Source: Anaeramoeba flamelloides
Lineage: Eukaryota; Metamonada; Anaeramoebidae
Direction of reading: 5' to 3'
DNA: 64,000 bases
Assembly (NCBI GenBank): GCA_027625915.1
Contig: JANTQA010000021.1
Location: forward strand, 62,001 to 126,000
The notes under the pieces are model-generated. The model saw only the letters and a program-made list of their open reading frames with translations, ran no database searches and was not told where the DNA came from. How positions within the stretch are numbered: position 1 is the stretch's first letter; the number at the start of each line of letters is the position of its first letter. This document shows positions 24,830 to 36,962 of this stretch, in pieces. The position numbers and the translations under genes are program-made.

Positions 24830-25925
24830 TTCAATAATTTTTCTTGAGGAACTGATGGAAAAAAGAAAGCAAAATAAATTAAGAAAACAATCCTAAAAAA
24901 GATGAAAAAAATAATAGATTTTGAAAAATAGTATTTTTTGAAATCAAAAGTCTTTAACCAATATTTGTGCTTTTTCAAATTTTATATACAACCCCCAAAC
25001 TTCCAAAAGCCCTGTAGCGTTTTGGGTGGGTACTTGGATTTTTCAAAGTGAGATGTTTTGTAGAAGAAATCTTTAAAAATTGAGATCTGATAAAGAACAA
25101 ATAGTTTTTTTGAAAGAAAAAAGTGGTCATATAATTTAAATTCAGGGGTTATTCGATAGACAGTGTTGTTATGACCCTGAATATGTTGTGGGTTCTTTTG
25201 TTTCCTGCTAATTGATAGTTTAGATTTCAGTAATCTGACTATTTACTTTTAAATGGTTTGTTGAATTATTCTTGAATAATTTGAGTAAAGTGCAAAAAAG
25301 ATAAAAATGTTTCATTTTTTTTTTTTAATTGGAAATAGTGTCTAACAAAAAGTACCTGTGTCTGTTTTTTTTTTTTTTTCTCGAAACAACAAACGGTTGA
25401 ATTCTCAAAATTAAATTGAGACGGAATTTTTCCTTTCAAAATGAATTGTTCCCCCTAAAATTGTTTTTGATTTTGCAATAAAAGTAACTTGAAACTGAAT
25501 TTCTTCTCCAGAAACACAATGTAAATAATAATTTCAATCTATTCTGTGTTTTTGAATCAATCTCGACGAGAAAGATTTTCTTTTTTGTTCATTTCATTTT
25601 GTACAAAGAAAAGCCCGAAAAAGTTTTTTGAAAGAAAAAGTAAAAAAAGTGTTTTCTTGGAAAATCATCTTTTTAAAAATAAAATAACACATATTTTTTG
25701 TCTCAATTAATAAAACCCTTAATTTCAATGATAGCCCGTTTCTATTTTTGAAGATCTAATTGGATGTCTCTTGAATTAAAATTTAAATCACAATCAAAAT
25801 GGGAGAATTATTCTGAAAACTTGAATTTAGACAGAGTAATTGTGGTATATTAGGTAGACTCCATAAAAACCAATTTTTTAACGCATAATTTTAAGATTTT
25901 TTGTTTTGCAACTTTTTGGAATAAC

Positions 25926-25990
25926 TTTTTCAAAAAATGACCACTAACAATTTTTGCAAAACAAATATTGTTAGTGGTTGTGAAAAAAAG
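25926..25990. repeat. Strong hairpin between divergent genes
   Basis: ACCACTAACAAT (25940-25951) and its exact complement ATTGTTAGTGGT (25967-25978) are separated by 15 bp. The pairing extends outward imperfectly through CTTTTTCAAAAAATG and its partner, giving arms of about 24 bp. It could be a MITE remnant or a regulatory structure. Confidence 0.7.
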
Positions 25991-26320
25991 ACAAGGTATT
26001 ACATTAATTCTCTCTTGTAAGTTTCTGAATTTTTCCAAATCAAAAAAATTTAAACAACAAGATTTTGGAATTAATGGCTAAGAAAAATACCCGAGAGCTT
26101 TGTTAGAAACATTTCTTTTTTTAAAAGTAAGTCTAAATCAGAAAATTTGAATAAATTCTTTCGAATTTATTTTCTTTTATTTGTATTTTTTCTGGAATAA
26201 TCTAAAAATTAAAGAATAAACAAAATACAATGTCCACTTCTGATGTTTGAACTTTTCCACGTTCTTGTTTTTTTTTTTGATGAATGGTTTTTCTTATTTT
26301 CCCAAGAATTTTAATAAATA

Positions 26321-26375
26321 AAAACAAAACAAAACAAAACAAAACAAAACAAAACAAAACCAAACAAAACAAAAC
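26321..26375. repeat. (AAAAC)n pentanucleotide array
   Basis: About eleven AAAAC units with one variant lie 64 bp before the proposed hydrogenase start codon, so they are probably in its promoter or 5' UTR. Confidence 0.9.
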
Positions 26376-26438
26376 CCAAAAACGATCTTACAAAAATGGA
26401 ACACTTCACAGGTTTTCAACTGCAACAACATTTATGTG

Positions 26439-29400
26439 ATGAATGGACATAGTAAAAATGTAAATTCAATTACGACAGATTCAAAATTTTGTTATTCTGG
26501 ATCAAACGATTGTTCAATCAGGGTATGGAGTTTAGAAAATGGCTATTGTACAAGCAAGATAGCTTCCCATGAAGCACCAGTTCTTTCTGTTGCTGTTCAC
26601 AAAGGCACGATCATCTCTGGTGACTCTCATGGCGTCTTAAAAAGTTGGAAAATCTCTACAGAGAGAGAATTAAATACATTCCAAAGCCACACTGCTCGTA
26701 TCTCAACTTTTGTCATTGACAAACACCAAAGACTTTTTTCTGGATCTGCAGACCACACAATTAAACTTTGGGATCTCAACGGTATGTTTTTAAAAGCGGT
26801 TCCTTTCTCTTGAAAAGCAAAAGAAAACACAAAAATTTATTTGTTGGATTATTTTACATCACCCATCTTTCACCTCATTATGACTCAACTTTTCTCTTCC
26901 TTTTCCTTTCTCTTTTCATATTCTCCTTTTCTCTTCTTTTTCCTTTTTTTTTTTTTTTTTTTTTTTTTTTGTTGTGTTTTACCCGATCTTTTTCGAATTA
27001 TCTTTTCTGTTTCAATTAGATGGAAATCTCAAAAGGACTTACAAAGGACACACAGACACAGTTAGCCATATCATTTGTAATACAAAATCAAATCGCTTTT
27101 TTTCATCTTCTATCGATCACACAGCAATTTGTTGGGATATTGAGGTAATGATAAGACTTTTGAATTAATTTTTTTTTTCCTTGTTGAAAAACTTCAAAAT
27201 TTTGCTTACTTTCAAACTCTAAATCAAAAAAAAAAAACTGTTAACCGGAATTTCTATTTGTTTTTATTGGAGGTGAAACCTTTCTCTCAACCACAAATTA
27301 TTTCTTTTTTTCTACAATTTGCAATTTTTTTTTAAAAAGAAAATTGTTTGCTTCTTTGATCTACAAATCAAAAATTCTGTGGTAGTTTTCACAAAACCCT
27401 CAATTAACTTTTAAAGAAATGTTTTACCCTCTCGTTCAAATTAAAAATCTAGAATAAAGAATTTTTTATTCGTGAAAAGTCTCAAAGCAAATTTTGTTGA
27501 TTTTTATTTTTGTAAAAAGATTTAAAAAGTCCAAAATATTTTATTTATTCAAAAAAAAATTAATTAAATTCTCAAAAATTTTGCTTTTCACTAGATGTTT
27601 TTTTATTTTTTTGATTAATTGCTTACCTGGCTGGCGAAACAGGAATTTGAAATCAAAAAAAGAAAAAAAAAAACAGGACTATGTTGATACTTTCTGAAAG
27701 TTCTTTCATATTTTTGTAAAAAATCATAAATGAATGAATTGTTTCCAAAAAAAAAAAAAAATTAAATAAAAGCAAAGACACATCAAAAAATATTTTTTTT
27801 TTCAAACAAAAAGGTTCAGCCCTTTCACAGTTTTAAATTACAAAAATGAAAAAATTAAAAAGTTATCATTGCTTAAAGTCTTGTTAATTTTTTATTACTG
27901 GTATTTGAATTATAAATCGGAAAAAATTTTCACTTCTTTTTCCATATTTTTCTTTACCAAATAGTGTTTTCAAGGAAGTAGCTTCTATTTCGATCTCTAT
28001 ATGAAAAAAGAATTTTTTAAAGTCATGCTAATTTTTTATTATTTTTGCTCATCTTCATGGGAAAGTTTTTTTGACCATTTTTATTGGATGGTGGCCAGCG
28101 CCTTACACCCATTGCCCATTTCTGTATCAAGATCTAAGATCCAAATTTCATTTACTTAGTAACAAGCAAAGGAATATGATTTTGGAAAAAAATTGATCTC
28201 AAAATGATACACATAAAAAGAACAAAAAATATATTCAATTTTTTAAAATTACTGTATTATATGTCCTTGAAATTATTTATTTTAATATTTTTCAGTTTTT
28301 TTTTTTTTTTTTTTCTATCTTATTAAATTCAAAAAAACTGTTTTTGAGATTTGGAAATTTTGTTTAATTTATTTTTAAATCATATCAAACTTTTTATTTT
28401 CTTTTGAAAAAAGAAAACAGTACAATATTGAGATCATAACTCTTAACTGTGGGTTTTAGAACTACGATTTGCTGATTTTTTTTTTATTCTCAAATATAAA
28501 TTGCAAATCCATTTCAAAATATATCCAAGTTAGTTTCCTTTTCTTTTTCTTAAAAAATTTCCAAAGATACAACAATCACACCCCAACTTTAACAATAAAA
28601 CAATTTTTAAAAAAAAAAAATGCATCTAATTAAAAAATGATCTTGTTTCCGAAGATATATATTTTTTTGATGTATTATTTAATTAATAATAATAAAAAAA
28701 AAAAAAAATCTCTCATATTCTTTACAATCTCTCATTTTTTTTCTCTTCAAAAAAAGATTTTTAGCAAAAAGCTAATTATAAAAAAAATTCAAAAAAAATA
28801 GTTTTTTTGTTGGAATTTAGTTTTGATGTTTTCCGAGAAAAAAAATAAAAATACAAAATAAATACAACAAAAATAGAGACCATTTTCACTTAACAACGAT
28901 TGTTTATGCAATAAGATTTTTTTATTATTCCTAGAATTATAACGAATCTTTATTTACTCATTTTTAACAAACAAAAAATATTACCATAAAATTGAAAAAA
29001 AAAAATAAATTTAAAAGTCATTTTCAAAAAGCAAAAGTTCCATGCTTTAATGATTCAAAAAATGTTAAACTTTTTTCAAAAAAAAAAAAAAAACAAACAC
29101 TTATTTATTTAATCTATAGTTTTAATTTTTAAACACTTTAATTTTGTTTTTAATAAAATTGCAGACTATTTCTACAAAAATTTAAAAAAAAAAAATATTA
29201 TTTTAGTTTAAAAAAATAGAATATTTCCTTTTTAATTAATCATTAAAAAAACAAAGTATTTCCAGAAAACCAAAATCAAAAATTATTATTGGAAAACCAA
29301 CTTTTAATATTTAAAAATAATAAATATTAATTTAAAAATAATCAATATTAATTTAAAAAAAAAAAAAAAAAACTTTAATATATTTTAACAATAGACTGGA

Positions 29401-32400
29401 ACCGAATTACAAAAATTTTCACAGCATAAAGATTGGATTTTTTCAATGCTATACGATTCAAATAAAAAGCAATTATACACATGCTCACAAGATCGAATGG
29501 TTAAAATATGGGATCCAAAATCAGGCAAATGTATTCATACATTGTTTGGACATGAATATGGGGTGATAAAAATGGTTTTACATAAACAATTTTTATATAC
29601 AGCATCTTGGGATGGAAGGATCGGTGTATATAATTTGAAAAAGCCATTGCAAATGCCATCATTTTTAGAGGGCCATTCAGGGAAATTGAGATGCCTCACA
29701 AGATACGAAGATCTATTATATTCCGGGGGCAATGACGGGCAAGTGAGGGTATGGTCTTTAAAAACACACAAATGCAAGGCTGTTTTTAAAGGGAATAAAA
29801 AGCCCGTGACAAGTATCATAGTTCCAAATAAATATGTAACTTTAACGTGTGGGGAAGAAAACGAAATTTCTCGATGGCCATCATCTAGTGTCATTTCATC
29901 GGCAAAATCCAAGCAGGCATTTGAAACCTTGGCACTCAAAGAAAAGCAAAAAATTGAATTAAAAAGAGATCACTCCTACGATTTAGGATCGAAGGCATCT
30001 GAGCAAGAAGTGAAAATCATTATTAATGGCGAAAATTTTAAGGTAAGCTCCAAATTAAATTTGCTGGAAGCCTGTAGAAAGGTTGGCTTTGATATTGCTG
30101 CCTTGTGCTACCATCCTGCATTGGGCCCAGTTGGTACCTGTAAATGCTGTGTTGTTGATGTCAAATCTGAGGGTAGCACAAACTACAAAAGAGCATGCGC
30201 CTGCGCCACAGAAGTATGGAACGGGATGGACATACGCACAGACTCTCCCCAGGTCAGAGAACAATTAATGAGTGCCATAGCAGATTTAAGAAAAAAACAG
30301 AAAAATAGAAGCTTAATCATGAAAATCGCAGGCAATTACGACAAAAGAGGTGACCTCTCACTTGAAAGATATATTAAAAAAGGTGAATCTAGGCTTCAAT
30401 CGTCAAAATATCAAATCAGTGAAAAGGTTGTAGAAGATGAAACAGACTCAATGCTTGATCTCTTAATTGACCGAGTATCAAATCGTTTTATTGACCAAAC
30501 CAATTTAGCAATTCAAGTCGACCATACTAAATGTATCGATTGTACTCGATGTGTCAATGTTTGTTCCAATTTACAAGGTAAAAATTCTTTTAATTAATTC
30601 TAAAAATATCAACTATTTTTTTTTTTTTGAAATTTTTTTTATCTTCAGTTTGAGAGATAATAACTTTTGTGATTTTATTTTGTTTTTTTATTTTAAAATT
30701 TTTATAAAAATTAAAAGAATTCGAAAAATATCATCACAAAAATCACATAAAAAAAAAAAAAGAACAAAAAAGCATCAAATAAATTTTGTATCAATTAAAA
30801 AAAATTTTTACTGGAATTATAAATTGATTTCATTAAAGATTCATCAAATCCAAATGATTGAATGTTAATGATAAAAAGAAAAAATTTCAAAATGAAATTA
30901 AACTTTGTAAAAGTCAAAGGGTATCCAAAAAAAAAAAACATTTTTTTCAAATATCAATTATTATTTCTAATTAAATTTTAAAGAGCAAATAAGAAATAAG
31001 TAGAATAATAAACATCAAAGAATAGATATTCTGTATGTAGTAAAACTAATAAATCAATAGATTTTCTTAAAAATTGAAAAACCTCAAATTCTTAATGAAA
31101 ACCCTATTGAGAAAAACAATCAATGTTCATTTTGATCTTTTAATTGAAGATCCAAATAAAATTCCAATAGAAATCAAAACCATTTCTCTATAATCATTTT
31201 CACTATTTCAATAACAACAGAATAACACTTTTTTTATCAAGTGACTATTGATCTTATATAAAAAAAAAATTTGCAAATGAATTACGTGAAAATTAAAAAA
31301 TCGAAAAAAAATATAAAAAAAGAGAAATGAGAAAAAATGATTTCATTTTTAAAATTCTCCAAATTAAATTTTTCTTCTAATACCAATTCAAACCCTTTAA
31401 ACACATTTAATTCACCCATAACAACTTTACACCTTTGACTGGGAAATGGTTTATAAAAAATTGAATTAAAATGGTTAAAACCAAATTGCTTACAACATGT
31501 GATCTAAAAAGTATATTTTTTCAAAAAAACCATTTTTTTTTTTTTGAATTATCTTTGAATTGAAAGTCCTATTTCGAAGACTAATTTTAAAGTACTTTCG
31601 TTACAAGCTATGAAAAGTTTAATAATTTCCAAGTTAAATTATTCCTGTCATTAAAGGGGTACTTATATTATAGAGGAGGAAAGATGACAATTTTTAATAT
31701 ATATATATATTGATACTTGCTGATGAATTTAAAATTAAGTTATAAGTATTAAGAGATCAATTTCCATTTTTTTTAAAATTCTAAAAACCCATACTTTTAA
31801 ACAAAAATCATTTCAAGGAAAATTTCAAAGATCAACTAATTTTCAAAAGTTTTTGTACATTAAAACCAAAAAGAAAAATTTATTTTCTTTATATAAAAAC
31901 TGAATCAAAAATTTCAACAATAAAAAATAAAGTAAAAAAAAATTATTTTCTTTATCTTTATTCAAAGGTGAATTACAAAGCTTGTGAATTAAAAATTAAA
32001 AAATGGAAATTGAACCAAAAAAACTTTTTTACATTTTTTTGAATTTATCAGTAGTTATCTCTGAAGTCTCGAAACATGTGGGCATTTACATGATTAATAT
32101 TTCAGGATATTTACTTCATTTCTTAGGACCTTTTTAAGGAATTTGATAGATTATAAATTCTTTCACCTTTAATGACTATAATCGTTTTTTTTTTTTTGAA
32201 AACGTTCTTCAATATCACAGCACTAATCAATCATTTTATTCTTTTTTCTCTTTCTTTTCTTGGTAAATCAAATATTGGGATCACAAATTTCAATAAATAT
32301 TAATTTTTAAATGCACAGTCAAAATAAAAAAAACCAATTGAAAATTTAAAAAAGTTTTTAATATTAATAACCATTGTTATTAAAATTGTTATTGTTATTG

Positions 32401-34428
32401 TTATTACTATTATTAATAATAATAATATTATTGTTATATTCATTTTTTTAAGATTTGTTAAGAAATTTCTCTTAAAAATAATTTTTCTTGTTCGGACTAT
32501 AAATAAACACCTGTATAATTTAGTTAGAATTGATCTTTAATTTCGATATATCTTATATTTACAAACTTTTAAAAAATTTCAAAACATTTTTATTATTATT
32601 ATGATTCTGAAATTCTATAAAAATAAAAATAGGTATGGATGTATATTCAACAATTTCAACAAGTGTTTATGTGGATTCTTTGATGCCATCATTAAATACA
32701 AAAGGAGAATTTTTAAGCGAGACGATGTGTATATCCTGTGGGCAATGCTCATTATATTGCCCATCTGGAGCAATTACTGAAATTGATCATACCGAGAAAC
32801 TAGAAGTAATCATGAAGACAAAAAAGAAATTGGTTATTGTTGGGATTGCGCCATCAGCAAGGCTTAGTTTGGCGGAAATATTTAAACTGACGCCCGGTTC
32901 GTTAACAACAGGGCAATGTGCACATTTGTTAAGATTATTAGGATTTAATAGGGTCTTTGATGTACAATTTACTGCGGATTTAACAATTATGGAGGAGGGG
33001 ACAGAATTGTTACATAGGATTGATGATCCAAATTCAATTTTACCAATGTTCACATCCTGTTGCCCGGGGTGGATTAATTTGGTAGAAAAGCAATATCAAA
33101 ATATTATACCACATCTCTCTAGCTGTAGATCCCCACAACAAATGTTTGGATCCATTATCAAGAATTATTATGCCAAAAAAATAAATATTGATCCGAAGGA
33201 TATCTTTTGTGTTACGGTCATGCCCTGCACAGCGAAAAAAAAGGAATTATTAAGAGAGCAGTTTCGAAATCCTGAAACGGGGTTAAGAGATGTCGATTTA
33301 TGTTTAACAGTGAGAGAAGTTGGCAGAATGGTGGCTAAACGGGGAATCGAATTTTCGGAATTGGAAGACAGAGAATTTGATAACCCCCTTGGATTTTCAA
33401 CCGGCTCTGCGCATTTATTTGCTGGTTCTGGTGGTGTCATGGAAGCCGCAGTTAGGAGTGCATACTGGCTCAAATTTGGAGAAGATTTCCCTGCCCTGCA
33501 ATACAATGCCGTTAGGGGGTTAAAGGGGATCAAGGAAGCCGTTTTAGATTTTGATGGAAGGCAGTTACGATTAGCTGTAGTTTCTGGTGGTAAAAATATC
33601 CATAAGTTTCTCGAAACTTGGGGAACCTCAAGCTTTAATTACGATTTCATTGAGATTATGGCTTGCCCCGGTGGCTGTATCGGCGGAGGCGGGCAACCCA
33701 GATCAAATTTAGATATTGTGCCAATTAGATTGAAATCCGTTTACCAACGAGAACAAAAAATGACTTCAAGGTCGAGTCATGATAACCCCTATGTGAAGAA
33801 GTTATACCAAGATTGGCTAAAAAAACCCTATGGTGAAAAGGCAATGATGTATTTACATACCACCTATGCACCCTTCAAATTTAAATCAAATTTGATTAAA
33901 GAAGTCAAAAAGCATGAAGAAATTAATAAAGGCTTAACGTCTAAAAATTCCTTTTTGATTTTATACGGCTCACAAACAGGCACCGCTGAAAAGGCTGCTG
34001 AAAAGGTTGCCGATATAACTAGATCGAAAAAAAAAAAAATTCGAATCATGGAAATGAACGAATATGGCCCTCCAATCAATTTGAAAAATGAAAAATTCGT
34101 AGTATTCGTTACCTCGACTTTTTGGGATGGCGCATTCCCTGAAAATGCAACCAAATTCTGGGAAGACCTGAAAAATCTTCAACCAATGTCACTAACTAAA
34201 TTAAAATACTGTGTTTTCGGCTTAGGATCATCAACTTACACTAGATTCAATAACGCAGCAAGGCAAATAGATGGTAAATTGAAAGAATTGGGTGCCAAGG
34301 AAATAATAGAGATCGGTTTATCAGATCGAGAAGATAAAAACGGTTATTTGACAACTTTAAATCCTTGGCTAAAGGAATTTGAGAGAACCATTAAAAAAGT
34401 TAAAAAAAGAAGAGTTTGGAAGAAATAA
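26439..34428 (+). CDS. HydA: WD40-[2Fe-2S]-[FeFe] hydrogenase-flavodoxin fusion protein
   Basis: Four exons (26439-26781, 27020-27144, 29395-30577, 32633-34428) join in frame to 1148 aa. Residues 1-310 hold eight WD40 repeats with GH...WD dyads. A [2Fe-2S] domain follows (Cys 394, 405, 408, 424), then two [4Fe-4S] sites (Cys 536/539/542/546 and 583/586/589/593). The H-cluster domain is complete: TSCCPGW (691-697), MPCTAKKKE (747-755) and EIMACPGGCIGGGGQP (891-906). Residues 990-1141 form a CysJ-like flavodoxin domain with FMN loop YGSQTGTAE. The enzyme should reduce protons to H2 using electrons from ferredoxin-, flavodoxin- or pyridine-nucleotide-linked donors. The third exon alone encodes WD repeats 5-8 fused to the [2Fe-2S] domain and first cluster, so that part of the fusion needs no splicing assumption. 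There is no His/Cys-ligated cluster and no evident organelle presequence. An extra 5' exon cannot be excluded (CTTCACAG precedes the start). Confidence 0.9.
26782..27019 (+). other. Hydrogenase gene intron 1
   Basis: A 238-bp phase-1 intron with donor GTATGT, a long T-rich tract and acceptor TTCAATTAG. Joining completes WD repeat 3: HTIKLWDLN then DGNLKRTYKGH. Confidence 0.9.
27145..29394 (+). other. Hydrogenase gene intron 2 (2.25 kb)
   Basis: A phase-0 intron with donor GTAATG and acceptor TTAACAATAG. Joining completes WD repeat 4: ICWDIE then TGTELQKFSQH. It contains half a hairpin MITE (from 27896) between direct repeats of about 26 bp, and otherwise poly-A/T-rich DNA. Confidence 0.85.
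27896..28041. mobile_element. Hairpin MITE left half (copy d) with direct repeats
   Basis: TACTGGTATTTGAATTATAA and TTTTCACTTC match the left arm of the 165-bp MITE family; the right arm is not recognisable. The direct repeats (about 27873-27898, CTTAAAGTCTTGTTAATTTT; about 28016-28041, TTTAAAGTCATGCTAATTTT) flank it, so a local duplication or rearrangement is likely. Confidence 0.55.
30578..32632 (+). other. Hydrogenase gene intron 3 (2.06 kb)
   Basis: A phase-1 intron with donor GTAAAA and acceptor AAAAATAG. Joining gives CVNVCSNLQ-G-MDVYSTIST, restoring the spacing between the two [4Fe-4S] motifs seen in the family. It contains the TA-family element 30899-31453. Confidence 0.85.
30899..31453. 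mobile_element. TIR element of the (TA)n family, copy 2
   Basis: It aligns throughout with the reverse complement of 12048-12802, for example GATCAATAGTCACTTG, TTAGAAGAAAAATTTAATTT and GATTTCTATTGGAATT. Its ends are TAAACTTTGTAAAAGTCAAAGGG and the inverted AAACCATTTCCCAGTCAAAGG. It lacks the (TA)n tracts and the nested 165-bp MITE, so it supplies an empty site. It sits in hydrogenase intron 3. Confidence 0.85.
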
Positions 34429-36763
34429 TTTTTACTTTCTGCGTTGAGTTAAACAAATATTTTTATCTTTTAACTTTTACTCTTTTTTTTTCTTTTTCTT
34501 TCTTTTCTTCTTTTTTGCACTCTTTCCTTTTTTCTTTCTTTTTCTCAATTTATTTTGATTTTTTTGATATTTATTTTATTCTTTCTTTTTCTAATTTGAC
34601 TTTTTTATTATTTATTTTTTAATCAATAAATCTGATTTTTTTATTTTTTCTTTTGGTATTTTTTGTTTTTAATTTAATAAATGCATATTTATTTTTCTAT
34701 GTATATAGTTCATTTGTAAATAAAAATCATATCCATCGTATGAAACAATATTATTAAATTGTAAGAAAGATTTCCAACTGAATAAATCATTGGGTTAGGT
34801 GAGGTTATCTTCTACCTTGAAATGTCAAATTTTTACGTTTAATGCCTTTTTTTTTTCTTTCCACAATTTTTGTCAAGAATACTATGGACTTGAATTAATG
34901 GTACTTTTTTAAAAAAAGTTTACAACTGATTAAAGAATAAGATTAATTATTTTTTCAATTTCTATTTGCGACTTTTTGGTTTTTTTCTCAAAATGTTCAT
35001 TGAAATTGAATAGAAAAAAAAAATTTGTTATAATTAAATTTTTTATTTTTGGTGTATTAACAATGAAACAAAATATTGAAAGTATGGAATAAATTATCAT
35101 TATCAACTTCCCTTATAACAAAAATCTGAATTGTTGTAAAAAATTTTTTTATTAAAAAAAATATCGAAAAGAATACTTAATGAGTACCGTTTCTTGTGAA
35201 AACTTTATGATCGTGGATCAAAACACTCATGAAATAGTTTTAGAATTCCAGTTAGATTTACACACTGAGAATTTCTTGGGGATGGGGGGGATGAGAAATT
35301 TTAGAATTTAAAACAATTGTCACAAATTTAACCTTCGGAGAGACCATGAAAAAAAATTGATTTAAATATTTGATAATTTCCTCTTTCATATATATTAACA
35401 CAACACAATTCCTAAACTGTTCTAAATATTTTTTATAGTTATTTTTACATGTTTGAAACGTTTAAAAATCTGAAATGTACATGATAACCCCTTAACGTTA
35501 TTTTTTGGTAAAATTCATTTTTAAAAATCTTTTGGATAATTTTTTTTTGTTTTTAACTTCAGAATTAATAATTTTTTGTTCAATTTCTTCAGAATGCAAA
35601 TTACTTTTGAGAAGTGAAGGTAAAATAACAGAATAAATTAATACAATAAAGTGTTTGAAACGTAGTCCTTTAACTTTAAAATTCTAATTTAAACTTTTTT
35701 TTCAGAAATTGACGACTCTTTTTGAAAATAAAAATGTTTTTTTGCTAAGATCCTAGAAAATAATTTTTTTGTAATTTGTGTTTCGGATTATGAAATAAAT
35801 GAATAAATTAACACCATTTAAACAATTTATTAATTTTAGTCTCTTTTTTGAAATCCAAAATTCTCAGGTTTCCAATATAAAACCAAGAAAAGTAAAATAT
35901 AATTTTTACTAAAAAATAAGTCAATTCTTTAAAATGGGAAAACATATTTTTCGTTTTATGTTGGAAAGTATTGATTTCGAAAGCAAATTTTTTATTTGGT
36001 TTCTTTTTATATGACCAATATTTCAATTCCAATTTCAACACATACAACTAATAGATGTATATGTAATTTAATAAATCTAAATTTAATAGAAGTTTACTAA
36101 AAGTTTATCAATTAAATTCAGATTGAATAAACAAAAAAATTTTTATTCATAAAAGTTTTATAAAATGTGTTTTCTGGTTTACAAAAAATTAAAAAAAATT
36201 GGCACAAATTTTGAAAAATTTATTTAACAAATTGTTTGGTCTTATTTACAAGAATCCTTAAAACAATTTATATCAATTTTATCAGAAAAAAATTGATTTT
36301 GAATTTTTAATTGATAAAATTAACTAATTCCAAAAACCTTAAGAAAATTTTATTTTGAAAAATAAAATTTCATCTTCGTTCAAAAAAAAAAATATCTCTG
36401 TAAAATCTCTAAATGATTGTGAAATTTTCATTATCTATAACTATTCTTTGTAAAAAATATGTACATTGTTAATGTGCCCCATAAATAAAGTTAATGATTA
36501 ACTAAAAGAATCATCTTCAAAAATAAAAAAAATCTTTGAATTAATATTTATTAAATTTTGAACTTTTTATATTTAATAAAGAGGAAAATGATAATAAATA
36601 TAATAAAAACTTGTTAAATTCTGAGAAATGAAATAAATTTAAGAGTTTTTTTTTTTTCATAAAATAAATTAAAAACAAATATTGATTTTACTATACTAAT
36701 TTTCTTTTCAATTTTTAGTCTATCAATTTTTTTTTGGCACATGGTATACATGAAATTCTTAAG

Positions 36764-36962
36764 TACAGTTTTTTTCACTTATAAGGCAGAAACTTACAAC
36801 AAAATTTAAGGCACAAAAAAATCTCAAATGAAAGCACATATTTCAAATTCTTATAAAATAATTTGTAAAAAAAAAAATTGCAAATTTTGTGCTTTCATTT
36901 GAGATTTTTTTGTTCCTTAAAATTCATAAAAAGTTTGTACCTTAAAAGTGAAACTGACTGTA
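36764..36962. mobile_element. 199-bp near-palindromic MITE, TACAGT ends
   Basis: The left arm TACAGTTTTTTTCACTTATAAGG... and the reverse complement of the right arm TACAGTCAGTTTCACTTTTAAGG... pair for about 75 bp. This includes an exact block spanning CACAAAAAAATCTCAAATGA and the following AAGCACA. Only about 50 bp separate the arms. The termini resemble Tc1/mariner ends with a TA target. Confidence 0.9.

Larger units (their letters stand above)
24830..26438. other. Divergent intergenic region (1.6 kb)
   Basis: It separates the minus-strand surface protein gene from the plus-strand hydrogenase gene, so both promoters should lie here. A strong hairpin (25926-25990) and an (AAAAC)n array (26321-26375) are visible. 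No gene was found, though a short 5' exon of the hydrogenase gene could be hidden here. Confidence 0.55.

Noticed and set aside
33168-33533. Minus-strand open frame inside the hydrogenase exon
   Set aside because: It overlaps the H-cluster coding region, whose motifs are intact on the plus strand.
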